Shown here: in pieces, positions 1 to 5,801 of the stretch
Layout of the letters: each line of letters opens with the position of its first letter
Position numbering within the stretch: the first letter of the stretch is position 1
Source: Devosia sp.
GTDB taxonomy: Bacteria > Pseudomonadota > Alphaproteobacteria > Rhizobiales > Devosiaceae
Reading direction: 5' to 3'
NCBI GenBank assembly: GCA_016793415.1
Contig: JAEUMC010000518.1
Location: 1-6,532 of the forward strand
DNA length: 6,532 nucleotides
The notes under the pieces: generated by a model
The model's database searches: none
Seen by the model: the letters and a program-made list of their open reading frames with translations, nothing else
Told to the model about the DNA's origin: nothing
Program-made: the position numbers and the translations under genes

Positions 1-1
1 G

Positions 2-1078
2 GGCGAGGATCTCGAGATCATCGCGCCGCAGACCTTGCTGGCGCTGGTCAACCATATCGGCGGTTTCCAGCTCTGCAGCCGGCCGGTGGCGCGACGCCAG
101 GCCGACCCGGCCGGGCTGCCCGACCTCAGCGAGGTGCGCGGCCAGGAGGTGGCGCGGCGCGCGCTGGAGGTGGCGGCCGCCGGCGGCCATAACCTGCTTA
201 TGGTCGGCCCTCCCGGCGCCGGCAAATCCATGCTGGCGGCGCGGCTGCCCTCGATCCTGCCGCCGCTCAACCCGCGCGAACTGCTCGATGTTTCGATGAT
301 CCAGTCGATTGCCGGCGAACTGGCAGGTGGGGCGCTCAGCGACCGGCGGCCGTTCCGCGCGCCGCACCATTCGGCCTCAATGGCGGCACTGGTCGGCGGC
401 GGCCTCAAGGTGCGGCCGGGCGAAGCGAGCCTCGCCCATAATGGCGTGCTGTTTCTCGACGAACTGCCGGAATTCTCGCCCTCGGTGCTCGACAGCCTGC
501 GCCAGCCGCTGGAATCGGGCGAAACGGTCATCGCCCGCGCCAATGCCCATGTCAGCTTTCCCGCCCGTTTCCAGCTGGTGGCGGCGATGAACCCCTGCAA
601 ATGCGGGCTCGCCGGCACGCCCGGTCATGTCTGCAAGCGCGGCGAGCGCTGCGTGCTCGACTATCAGGGCCGGGTGTCCGGCCCGTTCCTCGATCGCATC
701 GATCTGCGGATCGACGTCCCCGCGGTTTCCGCCGCCGATATGATCGGCCCGGCCACCGCGGAGCCATCCGCAGCGGTTGCCGCCCGGGTCGGGACGGCGC
801 GCGAACGGCAACGCCAGCGCTATGTCGAAGCCGGCCACCCCGATATCTTCACCAATGCCGGCGCCGGACCGTCGCTGATCGAAAAACTGGTCAACCCGGA
901 CAAGGAAAGCCAGACGCTGCTGCTGCAGGCGGCCGAACGCTTCAACCTCTCGGCCCGCGCCTATCATCGGGTGCTGAAAGTGGCGCGCACCCTCGCCGAC
1001 CTTGCCGGCGCCGAGAAGGTCGCCCGCCCGCACCTGGCCGAGGCCCTGAGCTATCGGCTGAACCTGGCGATGGCGTGA
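2..1078 (+). CDS. comM: ComM/YifB-family Mg-chelatase-like AAA+ ATPase, C-terminal part (5' end outside window)
   Basis: The reading frame is open from base 2, so the gene begins upstream and the TTG at 35 is internal. The 358 visible residues start in the end of the Lon-substrate-like N-terminal domain (APQTLLALVNHIGG, then SRP). The AAA+ core follows, with Walker A GPPGAGKS at visible residues 69-76, Walker B VLFLDE at 149-154, the FRAPHHSAS segment, a Cys-rich NPCKCG...C...C stretch (Cys 199, 201, 211, 217) and SGPFLDRIDLR near 226-236. The C-terminal Mg-chelatase helical domain carries NLSARAYHRVLKVARTLADL. In the family, ComM is a cytoplasmic hexameric helicase that promotes branch migration when single-stranded DNA integrates during natural transformation. 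The gene is widespread in bacteria not known to be competent, so a wider recombination role is possible. It ends 82 bp before the next gene and does not look co-transcribed with it. Confidence 0.95.
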   Translation, partial: GEDLEIIAPQTLLALVNHIGGFQLCSRPVARRQADPAGLPDLSEVRGQEVARRALEVAAAGGHNLLMVGPPGAGKSMLAARLPSILPPLNPRELLDVSMIQSIAGELAGGALSDRRPFRAPHHSASMAALVGGGLKVRPGEASLAHNGVLFLDELPEFSPSVLDSLRQPLESGETVIARANAHVSFPARFQLVAAMNPCKCGLAGTPGHVCKRGERCVLDYQGRVSGPFLDRIDLRIDVPAVSAADMIGPATAEPSAAVAARVGTARERQRQRYVEAGHPDIFTNAGAGPSLIEKLVNPDKESQTLLLQAAERFNLSARAYHRVLKVARTLADLAGAEKVARPHLAEALSYRLNLAMA

Positions 1079-1082
1079 GAAA

Positions 1083-1096
1083 GGCGCGCCCGCGCC
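1083..1096 (+). terminator. Weak GC hairpin just after comM
   Basis: GGCGC and GCGCC face each other across a 4-nt loop, five bases after the comM stop. There is no T-tract afterwards, so intrinsic termination is uncertain. It is the only stem seen between comM and the PadR promoter. Confidence 0.22.
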
Positions 1097-1105
1097 GAAG
1101 ACGGA

Positions 1106-1134
1106 TTGCCATACCTTTCGCCGCTAGGTATACG
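1106..1134 (+). promoter_or_regulatory. Sigma70-type promoter of the padR operon
   Basis: TTGCCA (1106-1111) and TATACG (1129-1134) are separated by exactly 17 bp, resembling housekeeping -35 and -10 boxes. Transcription would begin near 1141, giving a leader of about 20 nt before the ATG at 1161. The -10 box lies inside the palindromic array described separately, as expected for a repressed promoter. Confidence 0.6.
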
Positions 1135-1155
1135 ATACCTATCGACACTAGGTAT
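1111..1155 (+). promoter_or_regulatory. Tandem operator, four ATACCT/AGGTAT half-sites
   Basis: Half-sites lie at 1111-1116 (ATACCT), 1126-1131 (AGGTAT), 1135-1140 (ATACCT) and 1150-1155 (AGGTAT). This gives two copies of ATACCT-N9-AGGTAT with centres 24 bp apart. The whole array is symmetrical about 1133, where AGGTAT-N3-ATACCT forms an inner palindrome. It covers the -10 region, the probable transcription start and the ribosome-binding region of the padR-like gene that follows. PadR-family dimers usually bind inverted repeats in their own promoters, so this is the probable autoregulatory site; that assignment is inferred from position and symmetry. Confidence 0.7.
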
Positions 1156-1160
1156 TGGCG

Positions 1161-1502
1161 ATGGCGACCTCGAAGAACCCACCTTTCCTCAACAGCGTGC
1201 CCGAGCTGCTGATCCTGCAGTGTCTCAAGGACCGGCAGATGTATGGCTACGAGCTGGTCCAGGCTATCCGCAGCGCCACCCACGATCACATCGTGCTTGC
1301 GGAGGGCGTGGTCTACCCCGTGCTGCACATGCTGGAGCGTGAGGGTGCATTGTCGACGGAGCGCAGGACCGTCAACGGCCGCAGCCGCATCTACTATGCG
1401 CTCACCGATCGCGGTACGGCTCGCCTCGCCGACCTGGCGTCGGTCTGGCGCCGTCTGACGGCCGCCATTGCCGGGGTCCTCGGAGAACCAAGCCATGCGT
1501 GA
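1161..1502 (+). CDS. PadR-family transcriptional regulator
   Basis: The product has 113 residues, the size of a short PadR protein made of a winged helix plus one C-terminal dimerisation helix. The family signature is clear: SVPELLILQCLKDRQMYGYEL (12-32), the recognition-helix region EGVVYPVLHMLEREG (48-62), and the wing STERRTVNGRSRIYYALTDRG (65-85). A final helix runs over about 87-107. ATG 1161 is chosen because AGG at 1150-1152 lies 8 nt upstream. The in-frame TTG at 1155 sits inside the operator and lacks a good ribosome-binding site. PadR proteins are cytoplasmic dimeric repressors that often respond to small molecules or stress and repress themselves. The stop overlaps the next start (ATGCGTGA), so it is translationally coupled to the HAAS-like membrane protein. 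The effector cannot be deduced. Confidence 0.9.
   Translation: MATSKNPPFLNSVPELLILQCLKDRQMYGYELVQAIRSATHDHIVLAEGVVYPVLHMLEREGALSTERRTVNGRSRIYYALTDRGTARLADLASVWRRLTAAIAGVLGEPSHA
1482..1485 (+). promoter_or_regulatory. Ribosome-binding site fixing the HAAS-gene start
   Basis: GGAG lies 9 nt before ATG 1495, within the 3' end of the padR gene. It supports ATG 1495 over the in-frame TTG at 1468, which would add nine residues outside the domain. Confidence 0.6.
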
Positions 1503-2115
1503 CCCCATCGCCGGCCTCCGTGAACGGCTGCTGCGGGCCGGCATCTCGCCCGTCCGCGTCGCTCGCTACTCCGCCGAACTGAGCGAGCATCTCGCCGATA
1601 TCACCGACGAACTCATCGCCAACGGCGTACCGCCCGCCCGAGCGCACGGCGCAGCCCTGTCTCGCCTCGGCGATCCCGAAACCCTTGCAGCTGCGATGCT
1701 GGCCCAGCCGCGGCTGCGATCGCTGCCAAGCCGACTGCCCGCGCTGGCCTGGCTGGCGCTGCCGCTGGCGGTCGAGCTTGGCGTCATCGCCCTGCTCGCG
1801 ATCTTGCTGGTCGCCGCCGGCCGCCAGGGGCTCGCGCCGATGGCGCCCCTGATCATCGACCTGTTGCTGCTGCTCGCGCCGCTGGGCATCGCCTGGAGCA
1901 TCGCGGTAAGCGCGCTCCGCCGGCGAACCGGCATCGCATGGCCGCTCGCCGGAATGCTCACCACGCTGCTAGCCGCCACGGCGTTCGATCTGACGATCGG
2001 TTCGGATGCTGTCGCAGTCAGCCTCAGCGGACCTGCGCCCGGCCGCCTTGCGCTCTACGCCCTCGTCACCATCACGCCCTTCCTGCTGCTCCACCGCTAC
2101 CGCAGAGTCCGCTGA
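1495..2115 (+). CDS. HAAS-domain-like membrane protein, PadR partner
   Basis: The product has 206 residues. Residues 1-75 are cytosolic-looking and helical, with the pattern YSAELSEHLADITDELIANG (25-44) and ALSRLGDPETLAAAML (54-69). This resembles the HAAS / permease-prefix domain often encoded directly after PadR regulators. Four hydrophobic segments follow, at roughly 82-109, 117-140, 146-166 and 184-200, and the chain ends in the basic tail RYRRVR. No transporter, kinase or catalytic motif is visible, so this is not a HAAS domain fused to an ABC permease. In comparable pairs the membrane protein is thought to act with the PadR protein in sensing or envelope response; here that is inferred. 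The start overlaps the padR stop by 8 bases, and the stop shares its A with the hydrolase start. Confidence 0.75.
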   Translation: MRDPIAGLRERLLRAGISPVRVARYSAELSEHLADITDELIANGVPPARAHGAALSRLGDPETLAAAMLAQPRLRSLPSRLPALAWLALPLAVELGVIALLAILLVAAGRQGLAPMAPLIIDLLLLLAPLGIAWSIAVSALRRRTGIAWPLAGMLTTLLAATAFDLTIGSDAVAVSLSGPAPGRLALYALVTITPFLLLHRYRRVR

Positions 2116-3014
2116 TGCGCCTGATCATTGCTGCCTGCCTTGCGGCTCTCGCCGCCACCCCAGCGTTCGCCCAGATCGAGCAGCGCCAGTTGCCCCGCCC
2201 CGACGGCAGCACGGTCGACTTTTCGGTCGACACACCAGCCGCCCCGATCGACGGCGTGCTCATCCTCGCGCAGGGCTCGGGGTGCCAGCCGACCAGGCAC
2301 AATGCCAACCTCGCGATCGTCCGGCAAGCATTCCCAGGTTACATCGCAGTGATGGTCGAAAAGTACGGTGTGGCGCCCGACGCAGCAATCGCGGACGGTT
2401 TCACCGATTGCCCGGCTGCCTTCCACGCCGGGCACACCGTGGCGCAACGGGTAGCCGACTACGTCGCGGTGCTCGCCGCGCTGCAGCTGACGCCGGGTAC
2501 GCCACTGGTGCTGTTCGGCGGCTCGGAAGGCGGGTTGGCCGTCGCCATGCTGGCGCAGCAGGCAAGTCCGACGGCGACGATCCTGCTCTCCTCGGCCACC
2601 GGCATTCCGTTCGCCGATATGGTGCTCAGCACCGTCCCGCCCGAAGGGCACGCGACGATCGAGGCCGGCTTCGCCGCAGCGCGCGCCGATCCACGGGGCA
2701 CCACGCTGTTCGCCGGTTCATCGCACAGGTTCTGGGCGGATATCCTCGACCGCATCCCGGCTGACTACATGGCGCATAGCGCCACGCCCTTCCTCATTGT
2801 GCAGGGTGGGCGGGATACCTCGTCACCGGTTGCCGCTGCTCGCGCCACCAGCGATCGCTTCGCCGCCGCCGGTAGCTGCAACCTGACCTACTGGGAGTTC
2901 CCGGCGCTCGATCACGGCATGAAGGCGCCCGACGGGACGTCACGGCTGCCCGATATCGCGGCCGCGATTGCCGGGTGGGTTGCCGGCATCGGAGGCGACG
3001 CCGGCAACTGCTGA
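2115..3014 (+). CDS. Exported alpha/beta hydrolase
   Basis: The product has 299 residues. The N-terminus is a classical signal peptide (MR, hydrophobic core 3-15, predicted cut after AFA at residue 19), so the enzyme should act in the periplasm or outside. The fold elements are in order: a strand and oxyanion-type loop LILAQGSGC (49-57), the nucleophile elbow GGSEGG with Ser137, the acid in VQGGRDTSSP (Asp234), and the base in LDHGM (His267). Cys57, Cys99, Cys255 and Cys299 could form disulphides after export. The start at 2115 shares a base with the previous stop (TGATG) and has only weak AGAG (2104-2107) upstream, which suggests translational coupling. A longer in-frame version from 1938 would overlap the previous gene widely and bury the signal peptide. 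The substrate is unknown; esterase, lipase-like or peptidase activity are all possible. Confidence 0.85.
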   Translation: MRLIIAACLAALAATPAFAQIEQRQLPRPDGSTVDFSVDTPAAPIDGVLILAQGSGCQPTRHNANLAIVRQAFPGYIAVMVEKYGVAPDAAIADGFTDCPAAFHAGHTVAQRVADYVAVLAALQLTPGTPLVLFGGSEGGLAVAMLAQQASPTATILLSSATGIPFADMVLSTVPPEGHATIEAGFAAARADPRGTTLFAGSSHRFWADILDRIPADYMAHSATPFLIVQGGRDTSSPVAAARATSDRFAAAGSCNLTYWEFPALDHGMKAPDGTSRLPDIAAAIAGWVAGIGGDAGNC

Positions 3015-3025
3015 GCTGCTTCAGC
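3010..3025. other. Small hairpin over the convergent stop codons
   Basis: GCTGA and TCAGC pair across a 6-nt loop, and the stems include the stop codons of both converging genes. It is short and has no T-tract on either strand, so a bidirectional terminator is possible but weakly supported. Confidence 0.25.
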
Positions 3026-3545
3026 CCTTGGCGGCGATGTATTTCGCCAGCGCCTGGTATTCCTTGCAGCTCTGGTTGCCGCAGAGCTTTTCCAGCGTCG
3101 CCAGCTGCTTGTTGGCCTTCGCCATCTGGCCAATCTCGACATAAAGCTCGCCCAGATACTCGGTGGCCCCCTTGTGCCGGGGGTCGAGCTTGAGCGCCTT
3201 GAGGTAGAAGCCCTGGGCATTCTTGTAGTCGCCGCTCTTGCGCAGCGAATAGCCGAGCAGGTTGTTGGCGTCGGCATTGCCGGGGTCGGCCCGCACGATC
3301 CGCTTCAGCATGCTGGCCGCCTGTTTCCACTTCTGGGCGCGGATCAAGGCTCGTGCGTCGCCCAGCGACGGAGCGCTCGTTGCAGCCGAACTCGAGTCGG
3401 AACTGCTGCTGTAGCCGCCACCGCTGCTGCCGCCACCACCGCCGCCGGAATCGAAGGCGGCAACCGGCGCAGCCGCCAGCATCCCGGCGACAAGCGTCAC
3501 ACCAGCCAGTACAGTCAGAGTCTTCGTGAGCAATTTCAATGGCAT
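3021..3545 (-). CDS. Exported tetratricopeptide-repeat protein with Gly/Ser linker
   Basis: The product has 174 residues. Lys-rich MPLKLLTKTL, a hydrophobic core and the end APVAA (residues 26-30) form a probable signal peptide, so it should be periplasmic. A low-complexity stretch of Gly and then Ser (about 33-57) is followed by helical repeats. The clearest TPR unit is NADANNLLGYSLRKSGDYKN and its continuation to DP (90-122), flanked by partial units at 60-89 and 123-155. Cys155 and Cys160 could form a disulphide. GGGAGA (complement of 3551-3556) lies 5 nt before the ATG, supporting the start. TPR domains bind proteins or peptides; no partner can be named. The gene lies 88 bp downstream of cfa on the same strand and converges on the hydrolase gene. 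Confidence 0.85.
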   Translation of the reverse strand: MPLKLLTKTLTVLAGVTLVAGMLAAAPVAAFDSGGGGGGSSGGGYSSSSDSSSAATSAPSLGDARALIRAQKWKQAASMLKRIVRADPGNADANNLLGYSLRKSGDYKNAQGFYLKALKLDPRHKGATEYLGELYVEIGQMAKANKQLATLEKLCGNQSCKEYQALAKYIAAKG

Positions 3546-3574
3546 CTGGGTCTCCCGTTGGCCATGCTCCCCCT

Positions 3575-3594
3575 AGCCGCCAGATTGGGCGGCT
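3575..3594 (-). other. Perfect 7-bp hairpin between cfa and the TPR gene
   Basis: AGCCGCC and GGCGGCT flank the 6-nt loop AGATTG. A CCC/GGG pairing outside a small bulge could lengthen the stem. It lies after the cfa stop and before the TPR start on the strand both genes use. There is no T-run after the stem, so it may be a terminator of the weak type, a leader structure for the TPR gene, or an mRNA-stabilising element. Confidence 0.45.
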
Positions 3595-3633
3595 GAGGGA
3601 ACAACACCGGGGGCCTGGGTTTATTCCACGGTC

Positions 3634-4749
3634 TCAGGAAATCCGGCGATAGCCGCCGCGGACGCCGCGGGGGCTCAGCACCAGTTGCCACAAGTGGATG
3701 TTGCGGGCGCGGAACATGGCGGCGAAGACCATGAGATAGAACCGCCACATGCGCCAGAAGCGGTCGCCGTACTTGTCGCGAAGGCTCGGCCAGGCGGCGT
3801 CGAAATTGGCCCACCAGGCCATCAGCGTCTTGTCGTAATCGGCACCGAAATTGTGCCAGTCCTCCATCACGAACACCCGCTCGCTGGCCGCGGCGATCTG
3901 CTTGATCGAGGGCAGCATGCCGTTGGGGAAGATGTATTTCTCGGTCCAGGGGTCGCCATGTGTGGAGGAGAAATTGTTGCCGATAGTGTGGAGCAGGAAC
4001 AGCCCATCCGGCTTCAGCAGCGTGCGGACCTTCCTGAGATAGGCCTCGTAGTTCTTGTAGCCGACATGCTCGAACATGCCGATCGAGATCACCCGGTCGA
4101 ACTGGCCCTCGAGCGCCATGTAGTCCATCAGCCGCGTCTCGATCGGCAGTTTGCCCTTGGTGGCCTCGGCAAACGCTGCCTGTTCCTTGCTGATGGTGAT
4201 GCCGACGCCTTCGACGCCGTAGCGCTCGGCGGCAAACTTCAAAAAGCCGCCCCAGCCCGAGCCGATATCGAGGATCTTCATTCCCGGCTCGAGCCCGACC
4301 TTGCGACAGATCAGGTCGAGCTTGGCTTCCTGCGCCGCATCGAGCGTCGTCGCCTCGGCCCAGTAGCCGCAGGAATAGATCATCCGCTTGTCGAGCATCG
4401 CGGCATAGAGATCGTTGCCGATATCGTAGTGCCGCTCGCCCACCTCGGTGACGTGGGCGCGCTGCAGGTTGAGCAGCTTGCCGCGCACGAAGCTCAGCGC
4501 CAGCCCGATGTCGGGCTTCAGATGCGCGTAGATGTCGTACTCGAGCAGCTTGTAGATGAACTGATCGAGCGCATCGGTGTCGAACCAGCCATCCATATAG
4601 GCCTCGCCGAAGCCCAGCGTGCCGTGGCTGAGGGCGCGGCCCCACAATCGGTCGTCATGCACGGTGACGTCGAAGGGGCGGCTGCCGCCCAACTCGATCC
4701 CGGCGTCTTTGAGAATGGAAGTGAAATAGGATTTTGGCCCGGCGCTCAT
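3634..4749 (-). CDS. cfa: Cyclopropane-fatty-acyl-phospholipid synthase
   Basis: The product has 371 residues, close to the 382 of E. coli Cfa. It transfers a methylene group from S-adenosylmethionine to double bonds of membrane phospholipid acyl chains, acting at the inner face of the cytoplasmic membrane; products help acid and stationary-phase survival. Visible motifs are RHYDIGNDLY (106-115), MIYSCGYW (123-130), the SAM loop LDIGSGWGGF (160-169), SIGMFEHVG (222-230), LLHTIG (252-257) and KYIFPNGMLPS (271-281). With a constant offset of 12, the E. coli bicarbonate ligands Cys139, Glu239, His266, Ile268 and Tyr317 correspond to Cys127, Glu227, His254, Ile256 and Tyr305, so the enzyme looks active. 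The SAM loop has Ser where E. coli has Cys. GAGG (complement of 4757-4760) lies 7 nt before the ATG. A promoter and palindrome lie just upstream. Confidence 0.95.
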   Translation of the reverse strand: MSAGPKSYFTSILKDAGIELGGSRPFDVTVHDDRLWGRALSHGTLGFGEAYMDGWFDTDALDQFIYKLLEYDIYAHLKPDIGLALSFVRGKLLNLQRAHVTEVGERHYDIGNDLYAAMLDKRMIYSCGYWAEATTLDAAQEAKLDLICRKVGLEPGMKILDIGSGWGGFLKFAAERYGVEGVGITISKEQAAFAEATKGKLPIETRLMDYMALEGQFDRVISIGMFEHVGYKNYEAYLRKVRTLLKPDGLFLLHTIGNNFSSTHGDPWTEKYIFPNGMLPSIKQIAAASERVFVMEDWHNFGADYDKTLMAWWANFDAAWPSLRDKYGDRFWRMWRFYLMVFAAMFRARNIHLWQLVLSPRGVRGGYRRIS

Positions 4750-4762
4750 CGCGGAACCTCAA

Positions 4763-4780
4763 ATTAGTTATGATCCTAAT
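4763..4780 (-). promoter_or_regulatory. Palindrome ATTAG-N8-CTAAT in the cfa leader
   Basis: Two perfect 5-bp arms, ATTAG (4763-4767) and CTAAT (4776-4780), lie from about the predicted transcription start to shortly before the cfa ribosome-binding site. The AT-rich patch stands out in GC-rich DNA. Position and symmetry suggest an operator for a dimeric regulator; the regulator is unknown. Confidence 0.4.
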
Positions 4781-4783
4781 GAA

Positions 4784-4812
4784 ATTCTAGCGCCACTCCG
4801 ACAGCCGGACAA
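4784..4812 (-). promoter_or_regulatory. Sigma70-type promoter of cfa
   Basis: On the minus strand TTGTCC (4812-4807) and TAGAAT (4789-4784) are 17 bp apart. Transcription would start near 4777, giving a leader of about 28 nt before the ATG at 4749. It is the only strong box pair seen in the 126-bp gap between cfa and the phosphotriesterase-related gene. Confidence 0.55.
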
Positions 4813-4875
4813 GCCCAGGCAATGCCATGCTGCCATTCGTTTTCTCGGGTTGTCGATTTGACGGCGCCACCGTTG

Positions 4876-5790
4876 TCAGCGGGCGAACGCGGCAAACGGG
4901 TTGGTGACGGTCAGCAACCGGATCGTATCCGCATCAACCCCTTTGGCCTGGAGCAGCGGCAGCATCACGTCGGAGAGGTGCGTATAGGGCGTTGGCGTGC
5001 CGCCGCCGGGAATTGCGGGGTCGTACCAGCCACGGTCGTGGCTCAACAGCAGCTGTGGGCCGAGCTCGGCAGCGAGGGCGCGGAGGATCAGCTCGCTCAC
5101 TGCCGCATCGGCGGCGCGGCCGACATGATCGTATTCGATCCAGGCACCGCGCTGCGCCACGGCAATGTTGAGGCCGAAATCCTTCTCCTCCTGGGTATGG
5201 ATGGAGATGAAGCGGTCGGCGCGATAGCCTTCGGCCTCGATGATATCGAGCTGGTCCAGCACCACCCGGCCCTTGATGGTGTGGCTACCGATGACCGCGC
5301 CGGTGCGTTGCGCCGCCCGCGCCGCGGCCCTGAGGATTTTGGCCTCGAGTGGCGTGATACCGTCATCGCCGGCCGAAACCTTGATCCAGGCCGCCTTCAC
5401 CCCGGTGTCGCCGACCCCCTCACTGAGGTCGCGGTACATGCGTGCCTCGAGTTCGGCTTCGCTTGCGTCGCGCACCCAGTCGGGGATCCAGGGTTCGCGG
5501 TAATTGCCGGTAGGCACGACGATCGGCACGCCGGTGGCCCGGCTGACCGCAAGGTCGATATCGACCCGCAAGCCGACGCCGCCGGTCGAGCATTCGACCA
5601 GCGCAGTGATGCCACGCGCCTTGATCGCCTCGATCTGAGGCGCCATCACCCGCACGACGTCGGCGGGGTCGGCCTCGTCGTAGCCGGGTTGGTCGGGGGT
5701 CCTCAAATCGACGAACACGTGCTCGTGCGGCAGGATCATGCCGAGCTCGTCCGCCCGCTTCGGCCCGAGCGTGGTGTGCAGCAGTTTCAT
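4876..5790 (-). CDS. Phosphotriesterase-related metallohydrolase (amidohydrolase superfamily)
   Basis: The product has 304 residues and a TIM-barrel pattern typical of phosphotriesterase homology proteins and lactonase-like relatives. Probable ligands of a binuclear metal centre are His22 and His24 (ILPHEHVFVD), Lys137 (AAWIKVSAG, the usual carboxylated lysine), His170 (GSHTI), His198 (SIHTQEE) and Asp252 (LLSHDRGW). The 33- and 28-residue gaps between Lys, His and His match the E. coli Php layout as I recall it, though Php has Glu at the bridging position. Family members hydrolyse lactones, phosphotriesters or other esters in the cytoplasm; the substrate here is unknown. No signal peptide is seen. 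ATG 5790 is chosen because AGGAG lies 6 nt upstream; the 36-residue in-frame upstream extension is Arg-rich and overlaps the preceding gene. It lies 53 nt downstream of the small regulator gene. Confidence 0.88.
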   Translation of the reverse strand: MKLLHTTLGPKRADELGMILPHEHVFVDLRTPDQPGYDEADPADVVRVMAPQIEAIKARGITALVECSTGGVGLRVDIDLAVSRATGVPIVVPTGNYREPWIPDWVRDASEAELEARMYRDLSEGVGDTGVKAAWIKVSAGDDGITPLEAKILRAAARAAQRTGAVIGSHTIKGRVVLDQLDIIEAEGYRADRFISIHTQEEKDFGLNIAVAQRGAWIEYDHVGRAADAAVSELILRALAAELGPQLLLSHDRGWYDPAIPGGGTPTPYTHLSDVMLPLLQAKGVDADTIRLLTVTNPFAAFAR

Positions 5791-5796
5791 CGCTGT

Positions 5797-5801
5797 CTCC
5801 T
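5797..5801 (-). promoter_or_regulatory. Strong ribosome-binding site of the metallohydrolase gene
   Basis: On the minus strand AGGAG (within GAGGAG) lies 6 nt before ATG 5790. It decides this start over in-frame codons further upstream, and its first base is also the last base of the neighbouring hairpin. Confidence 0.75.

Noticed and set aside
1938..2114. In-frame 59-residue extension of the secreted hydrolase
   Set aside because: It would overlap the membrane-protein gene for 178 bp and bury a clear signal peptide. ATG 2115 overlaps the previous stop as in a coupled operon.
2127..2138. Possible lipobox (IIAAC, Cys8) in the hydrolase
   Set aside because: It is too close to the N-terminus to leave a hydrophobic core; the AFA cut after residue 19 is much better.
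3685..4767. Long plus-strand open frame (360 codons) opposite cfa
   Set aside because: It is antisense to an unmistakable Cfa with all catalytic residues. Its translation is low in order and shows no family motif, as expected from GC-rich codon bias.
4771..4776. TGATCC, resembling the -35 box of RpoE/ChrR-type sigma factors of alphaproteobacteria
   Set aside because: It lies on the plus strand, away from cfa, with no matching -10 at the expected distance and no plus-strand gene downstream.
4861..4873. ACGG-N5-CCGT as terminator of the metallohydrolase gene
   Set aside because: Only a 4-bp stem with no T-run on the minus strand; expected by chance in DNA this GC-rich.
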